Source of the DNA: Lingula anatina | Lineage: Eukaryota > Brachiopoda > Lingulata > Lingulida > Lingulidae | Assembly: GCF_001039355.2 (NCBI RefSeq) | Contig: NW_019775418.1 | Span: 218,160-282,159, forward strand | Reading direction: 5' to 3' | DNA: 64,000 nt | In this document: one piece after another, positions 48,403 through 60,993 of the stretch | Layout: every line of letters begins with the position of its first letter | Position numbering within the stretch: the first letter of the stretch is position 1 | The notes under the pieces: model-generated | Seen by the model: the letters and a program-made list of their open reading frames with translations, nothing else | What the model was told of the DNA's origin: nothing | Databases searched by the model: none | Program-made: the position numbers and the translations under genes

Positions 48403-50018
48403 TTACAAAAACAAGGAAGTGAACACTACGTATGCAGTTAAACTCATCCCGTAGTTCCACAAAGTCATTCTCCCATTTATGGTGACATCCTGACCGTTGC
48501 AGAGAGAGCTAGAATTACATGCGCACACTTCACCGACGATGTTTGTGATTCCCACGTGCGGATACGTCATCCCGGGAAAGTAAGTCGAATCCCACGTGTC
48601 GTTATCACTTGGGCTAAACTGGCGACAACTATCGTAGAAATCCGTATTGTTTGGTGCACAGGCTCGTGCAAACGTGTGGATGTTCATGCTGAAATTTCTC
48701 TAAAATTAGAGGTCAAAAGCTATGAGTTCATATGACTACATAACAGCATTTCTATAAAATGAAGAGAATGGTGTTATTATCTCATTGATTTATGACTATT
48801 CAAAAGTGGTCGAAAAAAATATCAGGTTGAACTATTAATGTGATACAGCACACCGGTATTCCTTCAATTATCAAGACTGCTCAGCACAGTAAAATGCTCT
48901 TTGTTGGATAATAACTTTTATGATCATCATCATCATTATCAAAATTGTCATTATACACTGATTAATTTAATCTTAAAGAAGATCTGAAAATTAAGCCAAC
49001 TATTTGTGCGTTTAAAAGTATAAAGGTGAGATTCTATTGCCCTCTGAAACTCAGGGTGACCATTGTAAGGCCACATTCGCAACCAGTTGATACACGGACT
49101 CACAGATCCTCGGATCAAATATGGCTGACCCACATGAAAGTTAGTCTCATAATCCCCTAAAAAACAAATAGATTTCCCGCAAGCATTAAGCAGCAAGCTC
49201 CCAACTGGGTTGTCTATATTTGATCCGCAGATCTGTAAGTCGATCTAAGTCTGCGGATGGCTAATGAACAACCTACCCCAAACCCTGGCAAAGGGAACTT
49301 CATGGTCAGGGTGACGTCACCACGGAGGCATATCCCCGAGTCACAGGCGGTCTTTTTTTCAGGGACGTGCATAATCCGGTTAGCATCAAGGCAGGTCATG
49401 TCTTTGGGTATCGCTGAGCTTCCAATAAAATTACTGAAGGTTGCGTCGTCAGATGCTACTTTGGTGTAGGTACAGTCGAAGCACTCCATACCTGGTGGCG
49501 GCAAAATGAAAAGACGTAAGTCTCTCATGAAAAATGTTCTGCCTTAGCAAACAATGCCTTTACGTACTCAGTTAAATCTAACTTACCTTGCACTGTACCT
49601 TTAAACGGGCGTTGGAATACCAGTTTTTAAAAACCTTTATAACAAATCTAACAATTCACATTACCTATAAATAGTAAGATCATTCACATTATGTTCCGTC
49701 ACACCCCACCTCTTAGGACATAGGATAGCAAAGTACGATGTTTTTGACGCGAACAGTCATGGTCGCATTGAAGATTGACAATGACATACTGTATATCGTA
49801 CAATTACATGTAAAACCATGACATTGTTGGTATTTGTGTAGCCCAAGTGTATCGTTATGGGGAAGCTTAAATATTCAAACTTACTATCTCAACAAATGAT
49901 ACCCACCAGCCGATTCGTCTGGTAACATTAGAATCAGAACAGCAGATGTTATGATTTGTAGTAACAAAGTGAGTGCACTGCCAATGTCGCTGGAGTTGGC
50001 TTTTCTGTAGTTCTCCAT
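48403..50018 (-). CDS. Ly6/three-finger GPI-type protein, copy 1
   Basis: - strand exons 49907-50018, 49277-49491 and 48403-48699 (stop TAA), 207 residues. Exon 1 holds MENYRKANSSDIGSALTLLL and a hydrophobic stretch (a signal peptide with a long n-region). Exon 2 begins MECFDC, a typical Ly6 opening CxxC, with later CLD, TACDSGICLRGDV and FPLPGFG. Exon 3 has RACAPN, a DSC, then VCACNSSSLCNG, the Cys-Asn ending of this fold, and a hydrophobic C-terminus (MSLTAYVVFTSLFL) suited to GPI attachment. Several N-glycosylation sites (NFS, NNT, NDT, NSS). The pattern resembles Ly6/uPAR and invertebrate Quiver/Sleepless proteins; which subfamily is unresolved. Probably a cell-surface modulator or ligand-binding protein. 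Confidence 0.8.
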
Positions 50019-51421
50019 CTCTCCTTGCTGTGGCAAATATATGTTTGGATAACGACAAATGAAATCTTCCTATATATCTTGCCTTGTCATTTTATTTTAA
50101 GACTTATCGGGACTTAAAACACCCAAGTATTTATATGTAAATCAGAGTGAAATGACGAAGTTCCAGATTGTCCTGGCAGACGAATTTCGGTCAAAACGAG
50201 ACTCTCAGTACCCAAAGTTGGCTGTCGCATTGTCGCGTTATAGCTACATTCCCAACAAAGCATAGTAGGTACAGGGTGTGCATGGTTGGCCTGGTTGGGT
50301 CGATCGTGGTTAAGGTTGTTTTTTCATAAACCACAGGAACACAGGAAGCAAGGGAAGCAAGCACAGGAAGCTGGGAAAGGGGGGGGGGGGGCAAAACCAT
50401 AATCCACTCACCCACGACTTGGGGGGAGGGGTCTGGCGACCAAGCCCCACTACTATAGAAATATCTGGTGTGGTGGTTTTCTACTAATAGCCTAGTGCCT
50501 AAAGATGGGATTATTTTCTTGGAGAGATCTGGAACCTGTAGCACTGCATTGCGCTTTTGATAAAGTATGTGATTCAGCTGCTGAATAACATAAGTTGAGA
50601 AATGATATAAATTCTGTAAACCTACGATAACCTTAACAATGAAGAAAATTATATATACGTAAATGTAAATTATTATACGTCATGACAGGCTGGTCTCCTC
50701 GACATGCTATAAAATACTGAAAAAATACCAAAACTCAACAATTTGCATCCACTGATGTTTATAGTCTTAATCTTTCTTCATTTGGGGGCTTTTGGCCACC
50801 ATTTTTATTTCTATCTTTTCACAATATCTACCCAGATTAATGTTAAAGTAAAACGAACCCCAATTAACATGGTATTTTTTTTTTATCACAAATTTAATAA
50901 GGGCATCTGTGAAGACAATTGTTTCAGAAAATGTAAGAAATAAGGCTGGATATAGAATTACATTGATTTAAGCTTTATTCATTGAACAAATAAAAAAATG
51001 TTACATGTTGAAATTCAGTGGCATTTATTGCCTTTTGTCAACATTCTTTAACATTTATTATGAGATTGGACTATAATCAATTAAAAATAAATGAGAACAA
51101 GGTCATTTTACTGTTTAAACATTTGCACCGTTTCTTGAGACATTGTAGATACCACTTATAAATCTGTTCTTGCTAAAATGTATATCAAACGTCGGCAGAA
51201 GATAGCTGAACAAGATACTAATAAGACATATGCATCTGTTTCCAGAACATCTTTCCTCATTGTTTATAATTTGGACAAATAAAACACTAAATACGTCATG
51301 GTTAAGAATTATTAAACGTTACGTTATAAACTGATAAAGCAGAAGTGATTACAGCAACTACAATTAAGCGCCCCCTTTCTGCCTGTTCCCATAAAACATC
51401 CAGTTAAATCTTCAAAACCCA
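50019..51421. other. Spacer between Ly6 copies 1 and 2
   Basis: Holds the 5' flank of copy 1 (G-run at about 50380-50392) and, from about 50885, the 3' flank of copy 2. A single unit of the CAATATCTACCCAGATTAA minisatellite seen at 57940-58140 lies near 50821-50875. No exon was seen. Confidence 0.5.
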
Positions 51422-53010
51422 TTACAAAAACAAGGAAGTGAACACTACGTATGCAGTTAAACTCATCCCGTAGTTCCACAAAGTCATTCTCCCATTTACA
51501 GTGACATCCTGACCGTTGCAGAGAGAGCTAGAATTACATGCGCACACTTCACCAACGATGTTTGTGATTCCCACGTGCGGATACGTCATCCCGGGAAAGT
51601 AGGACGAATCCCACGTGTCGTTATCACTTGGGCTTAACTGGCGACACCTGTCGTAGAAATCCGTATTGTTTGGTGCACAGGCTCGTGCAAAGGTGCGGAC
51701 GTTCATGCTGAAATTTCTCTAAAATTAGGGTTAATAACTATGAGTTCATATGACTACATAACAGTCTATGAAACTACATAACTTTCTATGAAATGAAAAT
51801 AGAATGGTGTTATTGTTTATTGATCTATGACCAAAGTGGTCGAAAAAATATCAGGTTGAACTATTAAATATTATTATATATATATATACTGAACCCTTTT
51901 CAATTGTAACATTACATACTGTTTCACTACTGCTCACCCTGCTTTTAAAACTATAAAGGTGAGATTCTATTGCCCTCTGAAACTCTGGGCGAGTACTGTA
52001 AGGCCACATTCACAACCAGTTGATACGCGGACTCACAGATCCACGGACCAAATATGTCCGACCCACATGGAAGTTTGTCGCATAATCCCTTAAAAAACTA
52101 ACAGATTTCCCGTACGGGATACGCAGCAAGCTTCTGATCGGGTCGTCCATATTTGATCCGCAGATCTGTTAGTCCACGGATCAATTTTGGTTCTAAATGC
52201 GGCCTATGCGAATGCCTAATGAACAACCTACCCCAAACCCGGGCAAAGGGAACTCCATGGTCAGGCTGACGTCACCACGGAGGCATATCCCCGAGTGACA
52301 GGCGGTCTTTTTTTCAGGGTCGTTCCTGATCCGGTGAATATCAAGGCAGGTCATGTCTTTGGGTAGCACCGTGGTTCCCAGAACCTTACTAAAGGATGCG
52401 TCGTCAGATGATACTTTGGTGGAGGTACAGTCGAAGCACTCCATACCTGGTGACGGCAAAATGAAAAGACGCTAGTCTCTCATGAAAAATGTTCTGCCTA
52501 AGCAAACAATGCCTTTACGTACCCAGCTAAATATGTAAATGACGACAATATGATAGCAAAGTACGATGTTTTTGACGTATTGAAGATTGACAATGAAATA
52601 TATCGTAGAATTACATGTAAAACCATGACATCGTTGGTATTTGTGTAGCATAAGTGTATCGTTGTTGTAATATGTGCCTGAAACTTGGTGTGGCGCTTCT
52701 TGATCACGTGGGTTTGGAGAGCGGGAATCAGTAGTGTGGGATGCGCCTTGTTAGGTGACACGATGCATCGTTTCTTCCAAAATAATTCCATATGCATCTG
52801 TTGATTTTATTCGTCATTTATGAAATCACATTGCATCACAACATCGTTATGGGGCGGCTTAAATATTCAAACTTACTATCTCAACAAATGATACCCACCA
52901 GATGATTCGTCTGGCAACATTAGAATCAGAACAGCAGATGTTATGATTTGTAGCAACAAAGTGAGTGCACTGTCAGTGTCGCTGGAGTTGGCTTTTCTGT
53001 AGTTCTCCAT
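51422..53010 (-). CDS. Ly6/three-finger GPI-type protein, copy 2
   Basis: - strand exons 52899-53010, 52232-52446 and 51422-51718, 207 residues, the same structure and phases as copy 1. Cysteines, glycosylation sites and the C-terminal hydrophobic tail are kept. Exon 2 differs clearly from copy 1 (for example VLGTTVLPKD for FIGSSAIPKD, DIHRIRNDPEKK for DANRIMHVPEKK), and exon 1 reads SSDTDSAL and LPDESS. The frame is open throughout, so it appears functional. Confidence 0.8.
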
Positions 53011-53429
53011 TTCTCCTTGCTGTGGCAAATATATGTTTGGATAACGACAAATGAAGTCTTCCTATATATCTTGCCTTGTCATTTTTTATAAGATTTATCG
53101 GGAGTTAAAAAAAAAAAAACAATTATTTATATGTAAATCAAAGTGAAATGACGAAGTTCCAGATTGTCCTGGCAGACGAATTTCGGTCAAAACGAGACTC
53201 TCAGTACCCAAAGTTGGCTGTCGCATTGCTGCCTTATAGCTCCATTCCCAACAAAGGCATAGTCTACAGGTAGGGCCTACAGGGTGTGGATGGTTAGTTC
53301 GATCGTGGGTTAAGGTTGTTTTTTCAATAACCACAGGAACACAGAAAGCAAGGGAAGCAAGCACAGGAAGAAAGGGGGGTAGGGGGCAAAACCACATCCC
53401 ACCCAAGCCCGGGGAGGGGGCTGGCGACC

Positions 53430-53990
53430 TATTTTTACATTTTTAAGTATTATATAAATATTATTGACTAACGTTCAAAAGTTTCCAGGGAAACATTTTC
53501 CACGTGTTCAAAGGTCGTTTTTATATCATTACCATAATGTATTTGTTAGATATAAAATGCTTTCAAAGCGATATTACAATGTTATTCAAGAACGTTATAA
53601 AAATATTTGAAAAATCCCTAAAATAATCATGTTTTATAGAAACGTTTTTTTAATCTTCTCTTCAGCGTTTTTTTAACGTTATCAAAACGTAACTTTTGTT
53701 AGTTATAAAAACATTTTCAACACCTTATTATAATGTTATTCCAGAACCCTTTAAAATATTTTTAAAAACTACAAGATAACGGTATTTTAACGTTTTAAAG
53801 GAACGTTCTTTTATCTTTTCAACAACGTTATTAGAACGTTACCTTAACCTTTTCTTGCAGCTGGGACATTCTTTTTGTTGCACAAATACACATAAGGTTA
53901 GCATAACTTAATCATAATGTAATTTTGTACCATAACCATAATGAAACTAATTGATAACCTCATGAAAATGTTTTGTTAGCTGGGTTAGGC
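53430..53990. repeat. AACGTT-rich dispersed repeat, copy 1
   Basis: The sequence is dense in AACGTTATAA and AACGTTTT motifs on both strands, and ends with GTTAGCTGGGTTAGGCATAC. A second copy at 58671-59187 (continuing after an insertion at 59702) is about 90 percent alike by eye. No protein is encoded. The two copies lie at equivalent positions 5' of Ly6 copies 2 and 3, though copy 3 has an additional kilobase before it. Confidence 0.6.
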
Positions 53991-54708
53991 ATACTTCAGA
54001 CAAACTATTATATAAATTGATTTATCGTCTTTGACATGGGCGTAACTAGGCATACGCACGGATGCACTGTGCGTACAATTTTTTGAGCCAATCATGATAT
54101 TATTCTCTATAAATTTAGTGTATTTTTCACGAAAAATAATCGAAAATCCTCTTCGATTGCAGGTTAGAGTCACCTGAATGTACAAAGCTTCTGTATGAAT
54201 CGTATAAGCACCATTGTTCTGACGCCCCCCGTCTCGTTTGCTTTCACAGAACTGAGGTAAATAAACAATACTAGCTACCTCCAGAAGTCCTATCTTAATC
54301 GTCCATCTAGCTGGAACTTCCTTTGCCTCTTAATTGGAGGTTTGAATGCCCTTCAACTCTCAGGTAGCCTTTGTCTTAAGTGTCGAATGCACACTCGCTG
54401 GCGAGATTTATCTCAGATAAAAATCTACCTGTGTTATTTTCAAAGAGCAGTTCCAGCAGACCTGGGGACACTAGATAAAATCTGGACAACGGGCTTTATA
54501 AGGAGCCAGAGAAACAAAAAAATATTTCCTGCAAAGCTCTAAAGAATTTTGACACGGACTTGACCCAGCTTAACCCTCTAAACTAACAGGATGATATGGG
54601 CAATTTTCACAAACAAACAGAGCTTTATCCTGTAATATAATTGTTTGATTTTGGATGATACCATATATAAGTTCAACTTTTAGAAGATTCATCATTAAGC
54701 TGACCATG

Positions 54709-55151
54709 CAGGGCCGTAGCCTGAGCAAAATGCCAGGGGAGGGGGGGGGGCAGTAAGCGGACACGAGGGGGAGAAGCCCCCGAGGGGGGAAGGGGTGCCT
54801 CCCTCCCACGGTGTGGAAAATTTTCAAAAACTTAATGTATAATACTGCATTCTGGTGCATTTTAAATGTTATTTATTGGTCAATCGGTCAATCAGAATTC
54901 AGAAATTGTGGGTTCATTTTGCCATAAGTACAGTCATTTTTTCAACACAACACGGAGGATGAGCTTTTTGGCATTAACTGAGTTGGCTAAAAACAGTACA
55001 CCTTTGTAAACAGATTGTTGAATGATTGTCTAGTGGCCATGAGTGCCTTTTCTCACAGAATTAATACCAACTTTGCAATTATTTTTTTTTACCTTTGCGA
55101 TCATTTTTTTGCACCCCAATTTCCAGGGGGGGGGGGCAGCTGCCCCCCCCT
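54709..55151. mobile_element. CAGGGCCGTAGCC transposon, truncated by a contig junction
   Basis: It starts CAGGGCCGTAGCCTGAGCAA and carries long G-runs. Its interior (TGGCCATGAGTGCCTTTTCT and neighbours) reads in inverse orientation in the element at 59193-59696. The right end is lost in G/C homopolymers before the N at 55152. Confidence 0.7.
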
Positions 55152-55355
55152 NTAGGACATATGCATCTGTTTCCAGAACATCTTTCCTCATTGTTTATAA
55201 TTTGGACAAATAAAACACTAAATACGTCATGGTTAAGAATCATTAAACGTTACGTTATAAACTGATAAAGCAGAAGTGATTACAGCAACTACAATTAAGC
55301 GCCCCCTTTCAATTAAGCGTTTCCATAAAACATCCAGTTAAATCTTCAAAACCCA

Positions 55356-55974
55356 TTACAAAAACAAGGAAGTGAACACTACGTATGCAGTTAAACTCAT
55401 CCCGTAGTTCCACAAAGTCATTCTCCCATTTACGGTGACATCCTGACCGTTGCAGAGAGAGCTAGAATTACATGCGCACACTTCACCAACGATGTTTGTG
55501 ATTCCCACGTGCGGATACGTCATCCCGGGAAAGTAGGACGAATCCCACGTGTCGTTATCACTTGGGCTTAACTGGCGACACCTGTCGTAGAAATCCGTAT
55601 TGTTTGGTGCACAGGCTCGTGCAAAGGTGCGGACGTTCATGCTGAAATTTCTCTAAAATTAGAGGTTAAAAACTATGAGTTCACATGGCTACATAACAGT
55701 CTATGAAACTACATAACTTTCTATGAAATGAAAATAGAATGGTGTTATTGTTTATTGATCTATGACCAAAGTGGTCGAAAAAATATCAGGTTGAACTATT
55801 AAATTTTCTCATAAAATTTAGCACACTGATATTCCTTTAATAATCAAGGCTGCTCAGCAACAGTAAAATGGCATTCGATGGATAATAACTTTTATTATTA
55901 ACATCATCATCATTATCGATTTTGTCATTATACACTGCTTAATTTAATTTGAATGAAGACCTAAAAATAAACAC

Positions 55975-56034
<60 letters not shown>

Positions 56035-57157
56035 TGAACCCTTTTCAATTGTAACATTACATACTGTTTCACTACTGCTCACCCTGCTTTTAAAACTATA
56101 AAGGTGAGATTTTATTGCCCTCTGAAACTCTGGGCGAATACTGTAAGGCCACATTCACAACCAGTTGATACGCGAACTCACAGATCCACGGACCAAATAT
56201 GTCCGACCCACATGGAAGTTTGTCGCATAATCCCTTAAAAAACTAACAGATTTCCCGTACGGGATACGCAGCAAGCTTCTGATCGGGTCGTCCATATTTG
56301 ATCCGCAGATCTGTTAGTCCACGGATCAATTTTGGTTGTAAATGCGGCCTTTGCGAATGCCTAATGAACAACCTACCCCAAACCCGGGCAAAGGGAACTC
56401 CATGGTCAGGCTGACGTCACCACGGAGGCATATCCCCGAGTGACAGGCGGTCTTTTTTTCAGGGTCGTTCCTGATCCGGTGAATATCAAGGCAGGTCATG
56501 TCTTTGGGTAGCACCGTGGTTCCCAGAACCTTACTAAAGGATGCGTCGTCAGATGATACTTTGGTGGAGGTACAGTCGAAGCACTCTATACCTGGTGACG
56601 GCAAAATGAAAAGACGCTAGTCTCTCATGAAAAATGTTCTGCCTAAGCAAACAATGCCTTTACGTACCCTGCTAAATATGTAAATGACGACGATATGATA
56701 GCAAAGTACGATGTTTTTGACGTATTAAAGATTGACAATGACATACATCGTAGAATTACATGTAAAACCATGACTTCGTTGGTATTTGTGTAGCATAAGT
56801 GTATCGTTGTTGTAATATGTGCCTGAAACTTGGTGTGGCGCTTCTTGATCACGCAGGTTTGGAGAGCGGGAATCAGTAGTGTGGGATGCGCCTTGTTAGG
56901 TGACACGATGCATCGTTTCTTCCAAAATAATTCCATATGCATCTGTTGATTTTATTCGTCATTTATGAAATCACATTGCATCACAACATCGTTATGGGGC
57001 GGCTAAAATATATTCACACTTACTATCTCAACAAATGATACCCACCAGCCGATTCGTCTGGTAACATTAGAATCAGAACAGCAGATGTTATGATTTGTAG
57101 TAACAAAGTGAGTGCACTGCCAGTGTCGCTGGAGTTGGCTTTTCTGTAGTTCTCCAT
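55356..57157 (-). CDS. Ly6/three-finger GPI-type protein, copy 3 (allele or mosaic of copy 2)
   Basis: - strand exons 57046-57157, 56377-56591 and 55356-55652, 207 residues. Exons 2 and 3 match copy 2 except GIECFDC for GMECFDC and a silent change. Exon 1 instead matches copy 1 (LPDESA, one nucleotide apart over the compared stretch), with SSDTGSAL. Open frame and intact splice sites. It follows a single-N junction, so it may be the other haplotype's copy 2 carrying a conversion tract. Confidence 0.75.
55979..56033. repeat. (AT)n microsatellite in Ly6 copy 3 intron
   Basis: About 27 AT units. The equivalent place in copy 2 (about 51870-51888) has a much shorter tract next to a deletion of roughly 190 bp. 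Confidence 0.9.
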
Positions 57158-57939
57158 CTCTCCTTGCTGTGGCAAATATATTTTTGGATAACGACAAATG
57201 AAGTCTTCCTATATATCTTGCCTTGTCATTTTATTTTAAGACTTGTCGGGAGTTAAAACAAACAAGTATTTATATGTAAGTCAAAGTGAAATGACGAAGT
57301 TCCAGATTGTCCTGGCAGACGAATTTCGGTCAAAACGAGACTCTCAGTACCCAAAGTTGGCTGTCGCATTGTTATAGCTCCATTCACTGATTCACAACAA
57401 AGGCATAGTCTACAGGTAGGGCCTACAGGCAGGGTGTGGATGGTTGGTTCGATCGAGGGTTAAGGTTGTTTTTTCAATAACCACAGGAACACCGAAAGCA
57501 AAGGAAACAAGCACAGGAAGCAAGGGGGGTAGGGGGCAAAACCACATCCCAGCCGCGCCCCACTACTATAGAAATGTCCGGTGTAGTGGTGTAGTAGTGC
57601 CTAGAGATGGGATTTTTTTCTTAGAGAGATCCGGAAGCTGTAGCACTGCATTGCGCTTTTGATGAAGAAATTCTGAATGTTATTCAGCTGCTGAATAACA
57701 AAAGTTGAGAAATGATATAAAATTCAGTAAACGTACGATAACCTCAAAAATGAAAAAATATACACGGTGGCTGGTTGTCATGGCAACTGGTCTCATCAGC
57801 ATTCTATGAAATACGCAACTACTACTTAATTTTTAAATTAAATTTGTAAAATACCAAAACTTAACAATTTGCATCCACCGAAGTTAAATTTGTCTTAATC
57901 TTTCTTCATTTGGAGGTTTTTGCCAAAATTTTTATTCTT

Positions 57940-58140
57940 CATTTCACAATATCTACACAGATTTATATTAAAGTAAATCGAAACCCCATTCAACATGATA
58001 TTTTTACAATATCTACACAGATTAAAATTGAAGTAAAACGAACCCCCAATGTACATGATATTTTTACAATATCTTTCCAGATTGAAATTAAAATAAAACG
58101 GACCCCAATAAACATGAAAGTTTTACAATATTTCCCGGGA
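57940..58140. repeat. About 60-bp minisatellite, 3-4 units
   Basis: Units share TTTACAATATCTACACAGAT, a T/A-rich AAAGTAAAACGAA part and ACCCCAAT..ACATGATA. A single related unit occurs near 50815 and degenerate units near 60060-60300, the latter followed by similar flanks (CTAAAACATC and TGTAAAC.GCACAA). Confidence 0.65.
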
Positions 58141-58670
58141 TAGCTACACTAAAACATCTCCAACAAATAACTAAAGTAAAACAAAAAAGAATCCACATAA
58201 AATTTTACAGACTTTTTGTGTCGGTGTACCTGTAAACCGCACAATTAAGATGCAGCAATAGTAGGATTATATGCACCAAATATTCTGAAAAAACAGACGT
58301 CACAACTCTTTCAAAGGAACTTGGTCAGTGGATAATTAACTTAAAGTCCGTTTTTCTTTTATTTTAGGCGTAAATAAATACAATAATATTCTTTGTATCT
58401 TTGGCGAAAAAACATAAACAATTTTAAGACAAAAAATGCACTACACACACCCATACACACACGTTGATTTGTTTGATATTTCCAACAAAATGATTTTTTT
58501 TTTAATTTGCCTAAAAGCACTTTTGGAAAATTAATGTACCAGCCCAATAATTTGTAAATTTCATCAAAGTAAATAGAAGGTGCTGGCAACGTTTCTAAGA
58601 TCAATGATAATAATTGAGAAATTTATAGTATTTTCAAATATACCAAAACGCTGGATATCTAGGGGCATAT

Positions 58671-59187
58671 GGCCCTATTTTTACATTTTTAAATTTTATC
58701 TAAATATTATTGACTAACGTTCAAAAGTTTCCAGTGAGACATTTTCCACGTGTTCAAAGGTCATTTTTATATCATAACCATAATGTTTTTGTTAGTAATA
58801 AAAATGTTTTCAAAGTAATATAATAATGTTATTCAAGAACGTTATAAAATATATTTGAAATGTTTTTTTAACCTTCTCTTCAGCGTTTCTTTACGTTATC
58901 ATAACGTATCCTGTGTTAGTTATAAAAACATTTTCAACACCTTATTATAATGTTATTCCAGAACGTTTTAAAATATTTTTTAAAAACCCACAAGTAAACG
59001 ACATTGTAACGTTTTATAAAAACGTTTTTAATCTTTTCAACAACGTTATTAGAACGTTACCTGAACCTTTTTTTATCAGCTGGGACATTCTTTTTGTTGC
59101 ACAAATACACAAATAAGGTTAGCATAACTTAATCATAATGTAATTTTGTACCATTACCATAATGAAACTAATTGATAATCTTATGAA
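58671..59187. repeat. AACGTT-rich dispersed repeat, copy 2
   Basis: It aligns with 53430-53985. A 504-bp transposon interrupts it at 59193, after which GGGTTAGGCATACTTCAGAC continues the match to about 59760. Confidence 0.6.
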
Positions 59188-59701
59188 AATGTCAGGGCCG
59201 TAGCCTCCGNGGGATTTGAGGTGCAAAAAAAAAATAATAATCGCAAAGGAGAAAAAAAATAATTGCAAAGTTGGTATCAATTCTGTGAGAAAATGCACTC
59301 ATGGCCACTAGACAATCATTCAACAATCTGTTTACAAAGGTGCACTGTTTTTAGCCTAATTAGCGTGTTGTGTTAAAAAAATGACTGTACTTATGGCAAA
59401 ATGAACCCACAATTTCTGACTTCTGATTGAGCAATAAATAACAGTTAAAATGCACCAGAATGAAGTATTATACATACAGTTTTTAAAAAATTTTCCACAC
59501 CGTGCGAGGGGGACACCCCCTCCCACACCCTTTTTGAAAACCCACAAGTAAACGACATTGTAACGTTTTATAAAAACGTTTTTAATCTTTTCAACAACGT
59601 TATTAGAACGTTACCTTAACCTTCGCTTCGCCCCCTCGTGTCCGCTTACTCCCCCCCCCCCCCCCCCCCCGGCATTTTGCTCAGGCTACGGCCCTGAATG
59701 T
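59188..59701. mobile_element. 504-bp CAGGGCCGTAGCC transposon with 5-bp target duplication
   Basis: The element 59193-59696 has termini CAGGGCCGTAGCCT and its inverse, flanked by AATGT at 59188-59192 and 59697-59701. It lies in opposite orientation to the element at 54709. A lone N (59210) sits near the left end. It encloses an 86-bp copy of sequence from 58983-59068 at 59537-59622. Confidence 0.8.
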
Positions 59702-60993
59702 GGGTTAGGCATACTTCAGACAAACTGTTATATAAAATGATTTAGATTTAGATATCGTCTTTGAAATCAGAATTGGAAAAATTAGTATGACAAACTTTGC
59801 TGGATGAAAAAAATGACTAAGGGACATTTTCTAATGTGTGCAGAATACCTTAAAATATCATAATATCATCAAATAATTAGGTTAACTATGAGATAAGACA
59901 ACCTCTATGTCTTTTTATCCCAAACACATCTACATCCCTAAGATAGGTTGGTGGTGTAAAATGAACCATTTTGGTGCTGAGGAGTAATTGTTTAATTAAA
60001 TAGAAAAGAGAAAAACTATTTGAATACCAGTTTTATTTTCATGTCTTCGTAATCACTTCCCAGATTAAAATTGAAGAACCCTCCAATTAACATGATATTT
60101 AAATATCTTCCCAGATTATTACATGTACACAGATGTATCCAAAAACATATAATTAAAGAAAAGGAAACCCCAACAAAATTTACACTTACATTTTCTTCGA
60201 TTACTACATTAATTGAAAAAGCCAAAAATACACATTTTAAGCAAATAACATCCTTGATTAATATGGATTTTTTTAACAATGTCTTCCCAGATTACTACAC
60301 TAAAACATCCCACAGTTAGAGAAAAAAATCCCCATGAATTTTCAATAGCCTTTCTGTGCCAGTGTATCTGTAAACTACACAAGTAAAATGCATAGTTTAT
60401 GCACCAGGTATTCTAATAATCCCACTTGTTTGAAGTATTTCCAATAAATTAAAATTATAAAATTAAACCCAACTTAAACAGTCCGGTAGATTTTCTAAGT
60501 TCTTGGCTGTAAACCTCCATTGTTCTTAATTTTCTTTTATGGGTATGTTTCAGTCGTGGTGCAACTGAAATGAACAAAGTAAAACTTGTATTTGAAAGAA
60601 AATATGGATTCAAAATATGATACAAACATTCGATGGTCAGAAATAGACATCATATCGGAAATTTTGTTTCTGCTATCATGCTGTCTTACTGCCTATATAA
60701 AAAATTAATAAGTCTTGAAGGAAACATGAATATTTTAAAAAACAATTTGCTAGTATCATCCTTGTATCGATATTTAAAATATATTTAAATCAAAATTAAA
60801 ACAGTATTGCCTTCAAGTCTGCTTCCCTAAGTAACCCTAGGGCCACTCTCAAAGGAAAAACTTAATGGTAACGTTGAAATATCTAACCAAAGTTAGGCTT
60901 TCAGTTTATGCAGCGAGGCATGTAAGTGATTCAAGACGGATTCAAGTGAACAGAGGGGATAGCCAAGCAATGTACCCGGTACATGTACATACA

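Larger units (their letters stand above)
47715..53430. repeat. Diverged tandem duplication containing Ly6 genes 1 and 2 (about 3.2-kb unit)
   Basis: Sequence from 47715 (TATCACAAATTTAATAAGGG) to about 50450 realigns from about 50885 to 53430, including exons, introns and the AAGTTGGCTGTCGCATTG 5' flank. There is no N between the units, and divergence is far higher than between the single-N copies, including many amino-acid changes. This looks like a genuine tandem duplication. Confidence 0.75.
53011..55355. other. Transposon-rich spacer between Ly6 copies 2 and 3
   Basis: 5' flank of copy 2 to about 53430, then an AACGTT-rich repeat (53430-53990), a GGGCGTAACTAGGCATACGC segment near 54038 resembling a further element, and a truncated CAGGGCCGTAGCC element ending at the N (55152). 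Copy 3 flank follows from 55153. No exon was recognised. Confidence 0.5.
55153..57560. repeat. Near-copy of Ly6 unit 2 starting after a single N (probable haplotype overlap)
   Basis: After the N at 55152 the sequence restarts at the equivalent of about 51228 (CATATGCATCTGTTTCCAGA). Exons 2 and 3 and the following intron are almost identical to copy 2. Upstream of about 57010 similarity switches toward copy 1. Confidence 0.7.
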
